Origin: Ichthyophthirius multifiliis
Taxonomy: Eukaryota > Ciliophora > Oligohymenophorea > Hymenostomatida
NCBI RefSeq assembly: GCF_000220395.1
Contig: NW_004086059.1
Location: forward strand, 1-64,000
DNA length: 64,000 nucleotides
Direction: 5' to 3'
Shown: positions 51,684 to 64,000 of the stretch, piece by piece
How the letters are laid out: each line of letters begins with the position of its first letter
How positions within the stretch are numbered: position 1 is the stretch's first letter
Made by a program: the position numbers and the translations under genes
Notes under the pieces: model-generated
What the model saw: the letters and a program-made list of their open reading frames with translations, nothing else
Database searches by the model: none
Told to the model about the DNA's origin: nothing

Positions 51684-51699
51684 TATTTTTGTGATTGTG
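50613..51699. other. AT-rich intergenic stretch
   Basis: T-rich on the + strand with no convincing frame on either strand. Part of it may belong to the 3' side of the next tentative minus-strand gene. Confidence 0.45.
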
Positions 51700-52440
51700 T
51701 TATATTTATTTATATTATTTAAATAATATACCATTAATTTTTATATTTTTTATCTTTTGATATGTTTATTTTTAATTTAAATTATATTTTTTTTCTTTTT
51801 TTTAATATCCTATATTTTAAAATTCAATTTAAAATTTATTTCTTTTAATATATTCATGAATTAAATTTTAAATAATATTCTTTTTGAATTTTTTTTTTTT
51901 TTTTTAATTTTTCTAAATCTTCTTTAATTTTTTATTTTAATAAATTATATTTTCTATTTTTATCAAAATATTTATTAAATTATTTTTTTGATAAATAATA
52001 CTATTTATTTCTAAATAAACTAATTTTTTATATATCAAATTATTGATTTTTTTTACTTAATATTATAATCTTTTTTTTTTAAATTATTTATTTCAATACT
52101 TTATTCTAATTATAATAAAAAGTGTTTGTAAAAAGTGAGTATAATTTATATTTAAATTAACATTTATATATTTATTATTTTGACATATTCATATATTAAT
52201 TTTCATATAATTATAGAGATAATTTGTATATATTAACTAGTCTTTAATATTTTTTTTAATCATTTAATTAGTCTTTTTTTTCTTAAATCAATTAATTTTA
52301 AAATATTATTTTTTATTTGCATTTCTCTAAAACAATTTTTTTTTTTTTTTTTAGAATTATTTTAATTTCTAATTGTTTTATGAGTAATAATATAATTATT
52401 ATTATTATTTTTTTAAAATAAATTTATTTGGACTAAACGT
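51700..52440 (-). CDS. Tentative coiled-coil gene (limits unclear)
   Basis: Minus-strand sequence reads as a Lys/Glu/Gln/Leu coil: KQKIKEDLEKLKKKKKFKKN, then HEYIKRNKFQIEFQNIGYQK. An in-frame 37-nt intron (around 52015-52051) joins it to an upstream LEQSIEINNLKKKDYNI segment. Further upstream, LVNIYKLSLQLYENQYMNMS continues the pattern, but no clear start ATG or final TGA was found, so the ends given are approximate. Composition alone is weak evidence in such A-rich DNA; the intron that rejoins a coil is the best support. Confidence 0.35.
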
Positions 52441-52577
52441 ATTTTTTACTATTTATATTTAAAATAATTTTTTTGTTTAAAAAAAAATAAATAAATAAAA
52501 TAATATTATTTTTGTATATACATACAAAAAATATAAAAAAAGCAAAAAACATAGGAAAAATATATAAAAAATTAAAT

Positions 52578-54749
52578 ATGGGAAATAATTAATAATAATA
52601 ATAATAAAATATTATATAAACTACTTAAATATTATCCCAAATATTAAAATTTTAAAGCGAAACCCAAATCCAAAACCTCATTGAAACACCAACTCCTGAA
52701 AAAGCCTATGATTTTACCTTAAATATATGCACCAACGAAATACTCGAAAATATAAAAGGTAACAATCCTTAAATATAAAACCTTATAAAAATTCTAATAA
52801 CTTAATTAGCATAAAAATCTTTAAATTTTTAAACTTAAATTCCCTAATTAAATACTATAATATTAGTTTTGACTAAAATAATCCCTTTAGTGTATCAAAA
52901 TAATAAAGATGATTTATTTTTTTGGATTTAAAATGAGAATCTTCCTTTGATAATTTCTTTATTAAAAAGCCTTTTGGGGTTATTTTTTTCATATTAGTAA
53001 TAAATAAAATCAACCCTTTTTTTAAATACTTAAGTTTTTTTTACTTAGTAATTTTACCTTTACTAAAATTCATAAATTTAATATAATATCTTATTAATTT
53101 TAAATTTAATTTTAATAATATTTACTAAAACCCTATTTTAACCAAAAAGTGCACAAAACCCATATTTAGCATATTTTATATCTTCATAAAATTAAATTTC
53201 CTTTGATTTTTTCGCAAACATATTCTATTTCTTACTAACATCTTAAAAACAAACAAATAAAAACCCATAAATACTACAAAATACCTCTTAAATCATCATT
53301 TTATTACTCACAGCCTCCTTTTAGAAAAATACACTCCCTTCCTTTAAAATCTTGGCCTCTTTTTTATCCAAAAACCTTCTAAATGATATCTCATTTGATA
53401 GTATATTCACAAATCACATCCAATATACTCTCCTAGAAAATCTAGAAAAATCCTTTGTTTCCGAATTAGTCTCCTAAGCTTTAATTTAAATTCTTGACAG
53501 CCCTTTAAAATCCCAAAACTCTTTATTTATAAACCCTTTTTCATAAACTTCTTAATAAGTTTCTTTTGAAGAGGAAATATTCGCTATATATACATTCTTA
53601 ATTTTTAAAAGTACTTAATTTTATAATTTATAAATTTCTCCCAAAAACATTCCTTTTTTAGTTAAAATTCTCCTCTATAATTTATGCAAAGAACCCTCCT
53701 AAAATAACTCTACATACACTCTGAGTTTAAATCTGCTTCTATATGTTACTTAAAACCATGTTTTTGGATAAAGCTTGAATTAAATGAAACTATTTAACTT
53801 AAATTTGCCATAATTTCCAATTATAGATGGATCTTTGGCTGATCTTATTATTGGAATGGCTTCTTAAGTTATAATTAATGCTTAGAATCTCAAAATAGAT
53901 TGTTATGTATATAATATAATGTGCGCATTGAAAAATATAAGCCCTTATGTAGAAAATATAAGCCTTTTTTCAATATAGAAATTAGGCTAATTGCTAATTT
54001 TATTTTCTTAATATAGTTTTCTTTTGGAAAATTAAATGCAGCCATATTGTCTGTAAAAATTAGTGTAATTTATTGAATGTATATTAGTAAAAAAACCTGA
54101 AAAAAATATAAATTTGGTTATTTTTGTAACCTAAAAAATGGAAATTTTGCAAAGAATTTAAAAATGTAATTTTTACGAAAAAACAATAAGAAAATATTAC
54201 GAAATATTATAATAAAAATAAAAAATTCCTTAATAAATTTTACATTTATAATAATTACAAAAAGAAATGGAAGAGTTAAAGAATAATAATTAAAACTTCA
54301 AAAATGTAATTTATATAGAACATAAAACACAAATAGACCTAATAGTAGAAAAATGGGCCTAATTTGAATGGGAAAATGTCAAAAAAGATCTATAAATGAA
54401 TATTATTAATATTTTTATAAAATCATTTTTAAAAATATAAGAAATAAATAATAATAATTCTTAATAATCATAAGATTTTTATTTTAGAATTATATAGGAT
54501 AGCAAGAAAAATATTTAGTAAATAGATTTTGAATTTCAAATAGAAAAAATAACTAATTTAGATTAAACTATAGATAATTTAATTTCATGTAGTTGGATGT
54601 ATATTATGAATAAAAATTAATAATATATTAATAAGGATAATGTTGTTTATTTTTAATTTAATGATAATTAATTAGTAAATATAAATAAAGATGATAATTA
54701 ATCTCATAAAGCTTAATAAAAATCTATTTGTTGTTTAGAAACAAATTGA
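52578..54749 (+). CDS. HID1: HID1 family protein (dymeclin-related, Golgi/dense-core vesicle)
   Basis: One intronless 723-aa frame. It starts MGNN, compatible with N-myristoylation as in HID1. Family blocks: DDLFFWIQNENLPLIISLLK near residue 110, KNIPFLVKILLYNLCKEPSQ, LPQFPIIDGSLADLIIGMAS (HID1: PVFTGTHADLLIVVFHKII) and CALKNISPYVENISLFSIQK. HID1 is a peripheral Golgi/TGN protein needed for dense-core granule biogenesis, which in ciliates would suit mucocyst/trichocyst formation. The first 400 codons are strongly C/A-rich (runs of Pro, Thr, Ser, Leu with C-ending codons), then the frame turns T/G/A-rich. The C-terminal 200 residues are Asn/Gln/Lys-rich. A TAA (Gln) run follows MGNN. Confidence 0.85.
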
Positions 54750-54921
54750 AATAAATATATAAATATATAAATAGATTAATATATTAATATATATATATAT
54801 ATATAATATATATATTTTTATATATATAATTTTTATATATAATTATTATTAATCATTTTTTTTTATTTTTATTAAAATTAAATAAAAAATAATTTTTTTT
54901 TTTTAAATATTAATTTATTTT

Positions 54922-57254
<2,333 letters not shown>

Positions 57255-57515
57255 TTTTTCAGATTAATTTATTTTTTAATATAAAATATTTTCTTTTTTA
57301 TTTTTATTAAATATTAAATAAATTAAGAATAAATGATTTATTTTAATTTAAATAAAAATAAATATAAATGTATTAATTATAAGACGAAATATTATATTTT
57401 TTTAATATTAATATAATATATTATTATTTAAAATTATATTATTGTAATTATTATTATTAATTAATTATTATTTTTAATATTATTATTATTAATATTATTT
57501 ATGACTTTTTTTTTT

Positions 57516-59145
57516 TCATTCTAATTTTAATATATCATTAGTATTATCATTATTAATTAATTTTTATTATTCTTAATTATTCATTTTCTATATTAATAAA
57601 TAATCTTATATTTTTTATTTATAATTTAATAATTCTCCATTTTCTTTTTAACCTTACAATTATTCATCTATTAAATTTAATATTTAATTTATATATTAAG
57701 GCTTTAATTAAAGTATTTTTTTTTCTAAATAATTCGAAATTTATTCCAAAAAACATTATCCAAAATCTTATTTTAAAAGATTTCTATATTTTAAAAATTT
57801 ATACATTTAAATAATATCTTCAGGGCTTCTCTTTTCAATTTATAAAAGTGTCTATTTTTATAAAAAATCCATTATTTATATAGGAATATCATCATATTTT
57901 CCACAATACTTATAACTTAGAAACTCAATAGCATACTAAATATCTTGAAAATAAATATTATCTTAAATAAAGTTTATTCTATTTATTAAATATTATTCAA
58001 TTTTATCCTATTCTTCGAATTCAAATTTACTTAAATATTTCATTGTATCAATTAAATTCTATAATATATATATAATAATTATTAAAAAAAAGAAAAAAAA
58101 TACATACAATCATATTGTATTCCGTTTATTAATTCATAATCAAATTATACATAAAAACTTGAAAATCAGGTTCTAGTTCGAAATCTTAAATTCTATGTTT
58201 TGCATGAGAAAATATTCCCAAAAGTTTACTTGTAGTATATCCATTATAAGGCAATTCATTTCTTTTAAACAAAACACTCCTTTACAAAAAATGTCCTTTA
58301 AAAATTGTCGTCTAAACTGCTTCATAAAATATTTTAGATCCCATATCTCCTTTGCCAAAAGCATAAACTATATCCACTATAGTTTTCAATTCATACTCCA
58401 TAGATAAATTCCTTAAAACATAATGTTCTATTTATCCGAATATTTCAGGATTAAACCTATTTACATTAGCTAAACCTTCAGCAATTCTTTTATAATCGTT
58501 CATATTCTGATCTTATATTGTTAAATTTATTATCCTTTCGATTTTTTCATACAAATAATCTATTTCTTCTTAACTTTTCCAATTTTATATTACACTAAAT
58601 CCCTCTATTGCATTTAAACTCTCCTTAAAATTTGTATACCATATGTCTTCGTTTACTTTTTCTTATAATAAATCCCATATTTCTTTGTCTAAAATCTACA
58701 TATCTTTAAATACTTATGCATAACTTCCCAAATGAGGAAATTTTTCATGATTTCCAAATTCTAATCTTTCTTTTATATTTTTTAATAATTATTTAAACTC
58801 ATGATTATCTTTAAATTCCTTTCCATCAAAATATAATTCGCGTAATTTTCTCAAAAAATAAATTAAGTCATTCATACTATAACTATATTAACAATCTTTT
58901 AAATGATTTAATATTACTTAAGGATTTTTTATTCCCTCAATTCCAAATTTATCTTCATGATTTTAAATTGTTTTGTAATCGTCAGTAGGTTTTAATTACT
59001 AACCTTTTTATGTATCTATTTCATTTTTATTGCTTCTGGTTATATTCACAAATTTTTAGTAGAAAAAAAAATACTTGGGTGTAATTTGATAATTTAAGGA
59101 TTTTATATTAAATTTGTATTTTAATTATTTAATAATTTTGTTCAT
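57516..59145 (-). CDS. Putative mitochondrial helical-repeat protein, 526 aa
   Basis: Exons 59145-58108 and 58058-57516 (49-nt intron 58059-58107), both multiples of three. The N-terminus MNKIIKQLKYKFNIKSLNY is basic and lacks acids, like a mitochondrial presequence. The rest is tandem alpha-helical, e.g. QNMNDYKRIAEGLANVNRFN, KTIVDIVYAFGKGDMGSKIF, RIQDFELEPDFQVFMYNLIM. The pattern of short helical pairs with Gly/Asn turns resembles the mitochondrial RNA-binding helical families (FASTK/RAP or heptatricopeptide type), but no RAP domain is visible. A role in organellar RNA or ribosome biology is inference only. The two frames seen in this region on opposite strands are shadows of this exon. Confidence 0.75.
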
Positions 59146-59358
59146 TTTTTTTATTTATTTTTTGTTATATTCAATATTTTTTTGTTTTGTTTAAGTTTTT
59201 TATTTTTTTATGTATTTTTATATTTATATAAAAATATTATTCTATTCATTATATTTATTTCTTATATAATAACTAAAATTAAATTTTATAACACATATAC
59301 AAACATTAAAAAAAAAAAAAAAAAAAAAAAAAATAAGTTTATAACAATGCTATTCAAT

Positions 59359-60455
59359 TCAATCATTTAAGAATAACGTATTACTACCAGTTATTTCAAA
59401 AACATCTCCTCTATTAATAAGATTTTACAAAATTTTACTATAAAAATTTTAATAAAATAAGTTTTATATAAAAAAAATAAAAAAAATTACTTAATTAAAA
59501 CTTGTGTATGTTAAAATTATTAAAAATAATTAAAAATATCATCTTTATTAATTTATTATGTATTTTTAATTTTGCAATACTCCTTAAAAAATTAAATAAT
59601 CTAAAATAAATAAAAAATATAAGAAAAATAAAAAATCTATATTTAAAATAAAAAAAAAAACCTAAGTTTATAAATCAGCCTTATAATCAACTATAATTTT
59701 ATTTAACTTTTTATATATAATAAAAAAAAAAAATTAAATAAAAATATTTTTTATTATATACATTTGTTTTTACTACGTTTTATTTGTTTTCTTCAAAATT
59801 ATTTGGATATTATTATTAATATTATTGTTTCTATGTTGTATCAATATTGTTATTTTTAATTTTTTTAGTATCTAATTACCCATGGGTTCTTTATAAATGT
59901 TTAGTAATAATTTCTAAATTATGTTTACTTATAATATTATAATCTTTAACTATAGTAAAATTTATTAATATTATATGTTTAATATTTTTCTTTATTTTAA
60001 TTAAAGCTCTTATGTATACTTCTTTTTTTTTTTCACTTTTTTATATTTTAAAATTAATAAAAGTATATAATAAATATTAAATACTTCAAAAAATCAATTA
60101 TAAATTAAGGTAATTATCCATCTTTCTATTTATCACAAAATACAATTATTTATCCGGTACAGTCTGTTATTTTACCTTATATTATTTCTTATTCATTATT
60201 ATCTATAAGAGTAAATGTTCCTAGAATAATTGCTTATTCAAATTAATATCCATCTAAATTGTAAAAACTTTCATTTTATTAATTATCCATTCTTATTTTA
60301 TTTATTAAATAACAATTTGAAGGAATTATAACTAAATATGAATTTTCATTCTTTTTTATATTAAATAAAATGAAATTATAAAATGGTGTTTATTTTTATA
60401 ATTTTATGAATACTTTTTGTGGTGTATTTTTAATATATCCTCCCTATATACTCAT
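59359..60455 (-). CDS. RPA2: Replication protein A 32 kDa subunit (RPA2)
   Basis: Five exons (60455-60085, 60035-59762, 59706-59662, 59582-59491, 59437-59359) give 286 aa. It has an OB fold with YQFEQAIILGTFTLIDNNEQ, KITDCTGQIIVFCDKQKDGQ (RPA2: IDDxTGxIxVRxW) and EVYIRALIKIKKNIKHIILI with the TxHLQRTHGQL end. After a Gln/Asn linker comes a C-terminal winged helix: INKDDIFNYFQQFQ, NKILQNLINRGDVFEITGSN, LFLND. The N-terminus MSIQGGYIKN matches the short Gly/Tyr region seen in RPA2. RPA coats single-stranded DNA in replication and repair; in Tetrahymena the RPA2-like subunit also serves telomerase. Introns (49, 55, 79, 53 nt) all keep the frame. Confidence 0.85.
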
Positions 60456-60771
60456 TTTTAAATATTTTATTTAAATTTTTTTTTTTTTTTCTCTAAATTA
60501 TTAACAAAAGAAAAATATAATAAATTAAGATTAATTTTTATAATAATGATAATAAAAAAACCTCCAAAAAAATAATAATATATATATATATATATATAAA
60601 TTATATTTAAAAAATAAATATATAAATATAGATATTTATTATATACTAAGATAAATATAACATATATATAAATATTAAATAGTTTAATTTTATTTATTTA
60701 ACTTTAAAAAAAATTAAATATATATATATATATATATATTTTTCTTTTTTTTCTTTTAATATTTTAACACC
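60456..60771. other. AT-rich intergenic
   Basis: A/T-rich with (TA)n at 60578-60597 and 60719-60739. The RPA2 promoter and the kinesin 3' end must lie here, but no element is recognisable. Confidence 0.55.
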
Positions 60772-62730
60772 TCAAAATTCATTTATATCATCTAGTAACT
60801 ATAACTCTTCATTATTATTATTTTTTATATTATAATTCAAATCAAAAACATCCATTATTTAAGATCTTTATTCATAAAACTTCTTTGATAAAATTTCTTC
60901 TTTTTTTAAATGCTATTTGAATGTACTCAACTTTTGTTTTAAATTGTATATTAAATCATCTTTTGCATTTAATATATTTTCTAAATTTTATATATAATTA
61001 TCCACATCACTTTAAGGTTAATCAATTTCATGTAAAAGTATCATCTCCTATATATTTTAAATTTTCTTTAAAGTAAAATAATCTTAATATGTTTACTTAT
61101 TTTGTCAATTCTACCATTTCATCAATATGTGATCGATGATAAGATATAACATCTTCTTCTTCAGCAAGTATATAGTTTATAAGTAATTCGTGTTTTTACG
61201 AAATTATTTAAAGATCTTCTTCATTTTTAGCTGTCCAATTTTCAATGTCTTTTATTTCTGCAGTTATTGGGTTTAAGTTTTCTAAGTTTATATTTTGTTA
61301 ATTATTATTATTTATATTATTGCTTATATTAAAATTATTATTTATATTTTATAATTAATATTTTTATATTTGCAATTACTATTATTATTAATAATAATCA
61401 TTATTATAATAAGATTATTATTAAATTTATTATTAATTAAAATATTGCTATTGTTATTATTATTATTGTTAAAATATATTAAAGTTGTTATTGTTATTAT
61501 TATTATTTTTTTATTAATTTATTAAATATGGCTATACATTTAATATCTACTATTAATATTATTATTATTACTATTATATAATTTATTATTAGTTAATTTA
61601 TTATCTTAATTATATATTATTTATATTATTATTTTCCTCATTCATGTAATTATTGTTTTTTTAATTATTTATAAATATATGTTTTTAATTAATATTATTA
61701 TATTAATTTTGATCTAATAATTATTCCAATTTTTAATTTCCTTATAATTCATTAACCGTATTATTATTGTTTTTATACAACATTGTTCTAACTACATTTT
61801 CTTTTTATTTTTTTTATATTAAAAACTAATAAATATTTAATATTATATGATTTAAATACTATTTTATCTTGGAAGCATAAGTTATTTAGCTAATAAGTCT
61901 AGCCCATTTATTTATTCATTTAATTCATTTGTATTATTTTATTTTTTTAATTCTTTTACTCTATCTGAATATCTTAAAGTATTTAGTGTATGTTCACTAC
62001 TACTTTAACTTGGCGAAATATTTCCAATCATAACAGTTCTACAATTACCTGTAAACGAATCTTTTAACACCTTTTTTCCATTAAATAAATTTAATATATC
62101 AATAATATATTTTTATTTTACTAAAGTTAATTTGCTTCCTCTAAAAGGAGTATAATTTTTCCCTTAATCTAATGCTCTTATACATTCTTTTAAAGCTAAT
62201 AATGATTTATTAATTTCAGCACCATCTTTTCTATATATATATAAATATTTTAATTTATTTGTTAAATATAAAAAAATAAACCTTGTTTATTTATTTTAAT
62301 CTATAACATCTGCACCTCTTTCGCTCCCTGCCAAATCAATAAATGAAATTTTTCCATAAGAATTACTATTTTATTCTTTTAATTAAATTTAAAGTATCGC
62401 ATGTGATCTTGAACTATCATTATTTGCACTATTTTAAGCTTTAAATATATACAAACAATAAAAATTACAAAAAAAAAACTTTAATTCAAAAAATACATGT
62501 AACTCTTGAAGACATTCCATATTCTATCACTTTAAATAATTATTCAATTGTTAAAATTTTCTATTCGACTGCCCCTACAATATTTATATTTTATTTTCCA
62601 TCTTCTCTTATATGCAAAAGTTATCTTTCATTTAATAAATCGAATACTTTTCCACAATAAATTTCGTAGAAAGAAACAATTATTTATAAATTAATATATT
62701 CAGGCTATATATAATTTAAAAAAAATATAC

Positions 62731-62775
<45 letters not shown>

Positions 62776-63364
62776 ACATTTTATTATATACCCTTTTTAA
62801 TGCTTAAAATATATCATATCCTGCTAATACATACATTCCTGGTACCCTGTTTTATGCATTTCCTAACATAGTATGTGTTTTTCCACTTCCTTATTATTAA
62901 AGCATTAATATTTTAATAATAAAAATATATTTAAAAAATCTACCTGTTTATCCATAAGCAAAACAAGTAACTTTTGCTTTTTAAAATGCCGCAATAACAA
63001 TTGGTTAAACTACAGTTTAATATATCTTTAAATGTTATATATATTTTTATTATATAAAAATATGAAATATAAATAAATACCTATTCGTTTGAACAAGATT
63101 CTCCAAATACATAATCAAAATTAAAAAAATGTTCTTCTGTAAATTTTGTTAAATCAACTTTTTATCTTTTTTTTATTTATTTAAATGTTTATTTTATTAT
63201 TATTATTTTTACTTTGTTTCTTTTACGACTACACATTAATTTGTTCTAACTTCAACAATATCAGTTTCGTTTATATTTTTTTCTTTATTATTTAAAGGTC
63301 TTTTTCTTATACAAACTTTTATTTTTGGCTCATTCGAATAATCATCGAAATAATCTTATTGCAT
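60772..63364 (-). CDS. KIN13: Kinesin-13 (KIF2/MCAK type), about 700 aa
   Basis: Multi-exon minus-strand gene. Motor signatures: KVCIRKRPLNNKE, FNFDYVFGESCSNEQ, P-loop AYGQTGSGKTHTM, switch I NDSSRSHAIL, switch II DLAGSERGAD, then NKSLLALKECIRAL and FRGSKLTL. The N-terminal VCIRKRPLN and DLTKFTEEHFFNF place it in the microtubule-depolymerising kinesin-13 family, as does the C-terminal block HIDEMVELTKQ...LLHEIDQPQSDVDNYI, which matches the KIF2 tail. A ~190-residue Asn/Gln-rich linker separates the motor from this tail. The first exon (MQQDYFDDYSNEP) is preceded by a TTTTTTAG, so an upstream exon is possible. A 47-nt intron just after KETK restores the frame to KVDLTKF. Kinesin-13s shorten microtubules in spindles and cilia. 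Confidence 0.93.
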
Positions 63365-64000
63365 ATTCGTATTTTTAACTAAAAAATAAAATAATTTATT
63401 ATTTCTTGTAATTATAAATATTTTAAAATAATTATTATATATTTATTTATTTTTTTCGATAAAGAATAAAATATATGTATGAATATATAATGAATTTGTT
63501 GATAATAGAAATATTGCTGTATTGTATATATGTATAATCAATTTATTAGATGTTTTTATAAAATTAATAAAAATTATATAAATTTGTACTGATGAAAATT
63601 ATATTAAAATTTTATTTTATATTATTTAATAATATTATATTAATATAAAAATTATTAATATATAAAATAAAAAACTAAATATTAGTTTTAATTTTTGTTA
63701 TTAAGATATTATTTCTTAATAAATAGTATTTATGTCAAATATTTATTAAGTTAATTATTATAAAAAATATGTTATTTTAATAAATTTATTATCTTATATA
63801 TTTATTATGTTAAAATTATCAATAAATAGGTAAACTACCATATAATAAAAAGTATTTTATAAAAAATAAATATTAATTTTTAAATAAACTTTATTTTATA
63901 AATTTAAAATTTTACTTAAATAGTTATATTTTATTTATTTTTTAAATAAAAATTTGATATAATTAACTATATATTTTTTAATTTATAAAATATTATAAAT
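63365..64000. other. AT-rich end of window
   Basis: No further gene, repeat or structure was recognised. If the kinesin has an extra 5' exon, it would be here. Confidence 0.5.

Noticed and set aside
58173-58407. Overlapping short ORFs on both strands
   Set aside because: Both sit inside the long helical-protein exon on the minus strand; the minus ORF is an out-of-frame or partial reading and the plus ORF is its shadow.
59182-59370. 62-aa plus-strand ORF
   Set aside because: T-rich then poly-A low-complexity sequence between two minus-strand genes; no protein-like composition.

Overview
The window looks like macronuclear DNA of an oligohymenophorean ciliate, most likely close to Ichthyophthirius multifiliis. 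It is extremely AT-rich. The conserved proteins (RACK1, homogentisate dioxygenase, HID1, phosphoglucomutase, RPA32, kinesin-13 and others) read through only if TAA and TAG mean glutamine and TGA is the sole stop. Intergenic DNA is nearly pure A/T with long (AT)n runs, and introns are short GT...AG elements. The species call is inference. All gene models below were read by eye with the ciliate code, and exon limits come from GT/AG sites that keep the frame.

Layout. 1-12.4 kb, mostly + strand: an LRR/coiled-coil protein, a small Ser/Thr kinase, a Gln/Asn-rich protein, RACK1 followed by a GC-rich structured RNA candidate, and two uncharacterised proteins. 13.7-19.4 kb: an unknown (-), mitochondrial ribosomal protein bS16m with a long C-terminal extension and an unknown 34 bp behind it (+), and a class I histone deacetylase (-) with two frame breaks. 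22-29.6 kb: small unknowns, a two-FHA protein and a coiled-coil protein. 29.9-34.6 kb (-): a large protein best read as a NUP160-like nucleoporin. 35.1-35.7 kb: a decayed kinase. 35.9-42.2 kb: RNase P/MRP subunit Rpp30, a double cyclic-nucleotide-binding-domain protein, a small FHA protein and a cyclophilin. 42.7-48.6 kb: homogentisate dioxygenase, an Atg18/WIPI PROPPIN, the complex I 24 kDa subunit and signal peptidase subunit SPCS2. 49.8-63.4 kb: coiled-coil proteins, HID1, phosphoglucomutase/parafusin, a mitochondrial helical protein, RPA32 and a kinesin-13.

These are ordinary nuclear housekeeping and ciliary-cell genes. They form no operon and no shared pathway, and most have their own AT-rich flanks. 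I found no tRNA, rRNA, CRISPR array, transposon or telomere, and no convincing new multi-gene system. The most unusual signals are: a 5'-to-3' change in base usage inside many coding regions (C-ending codons early, T/G-rich codons late); a class of 23-26 nt mini-introns beside ordinary ones; the structured RNA after RACK1; the two +1 frame breaks in the deacetylase; and the kinase relic.
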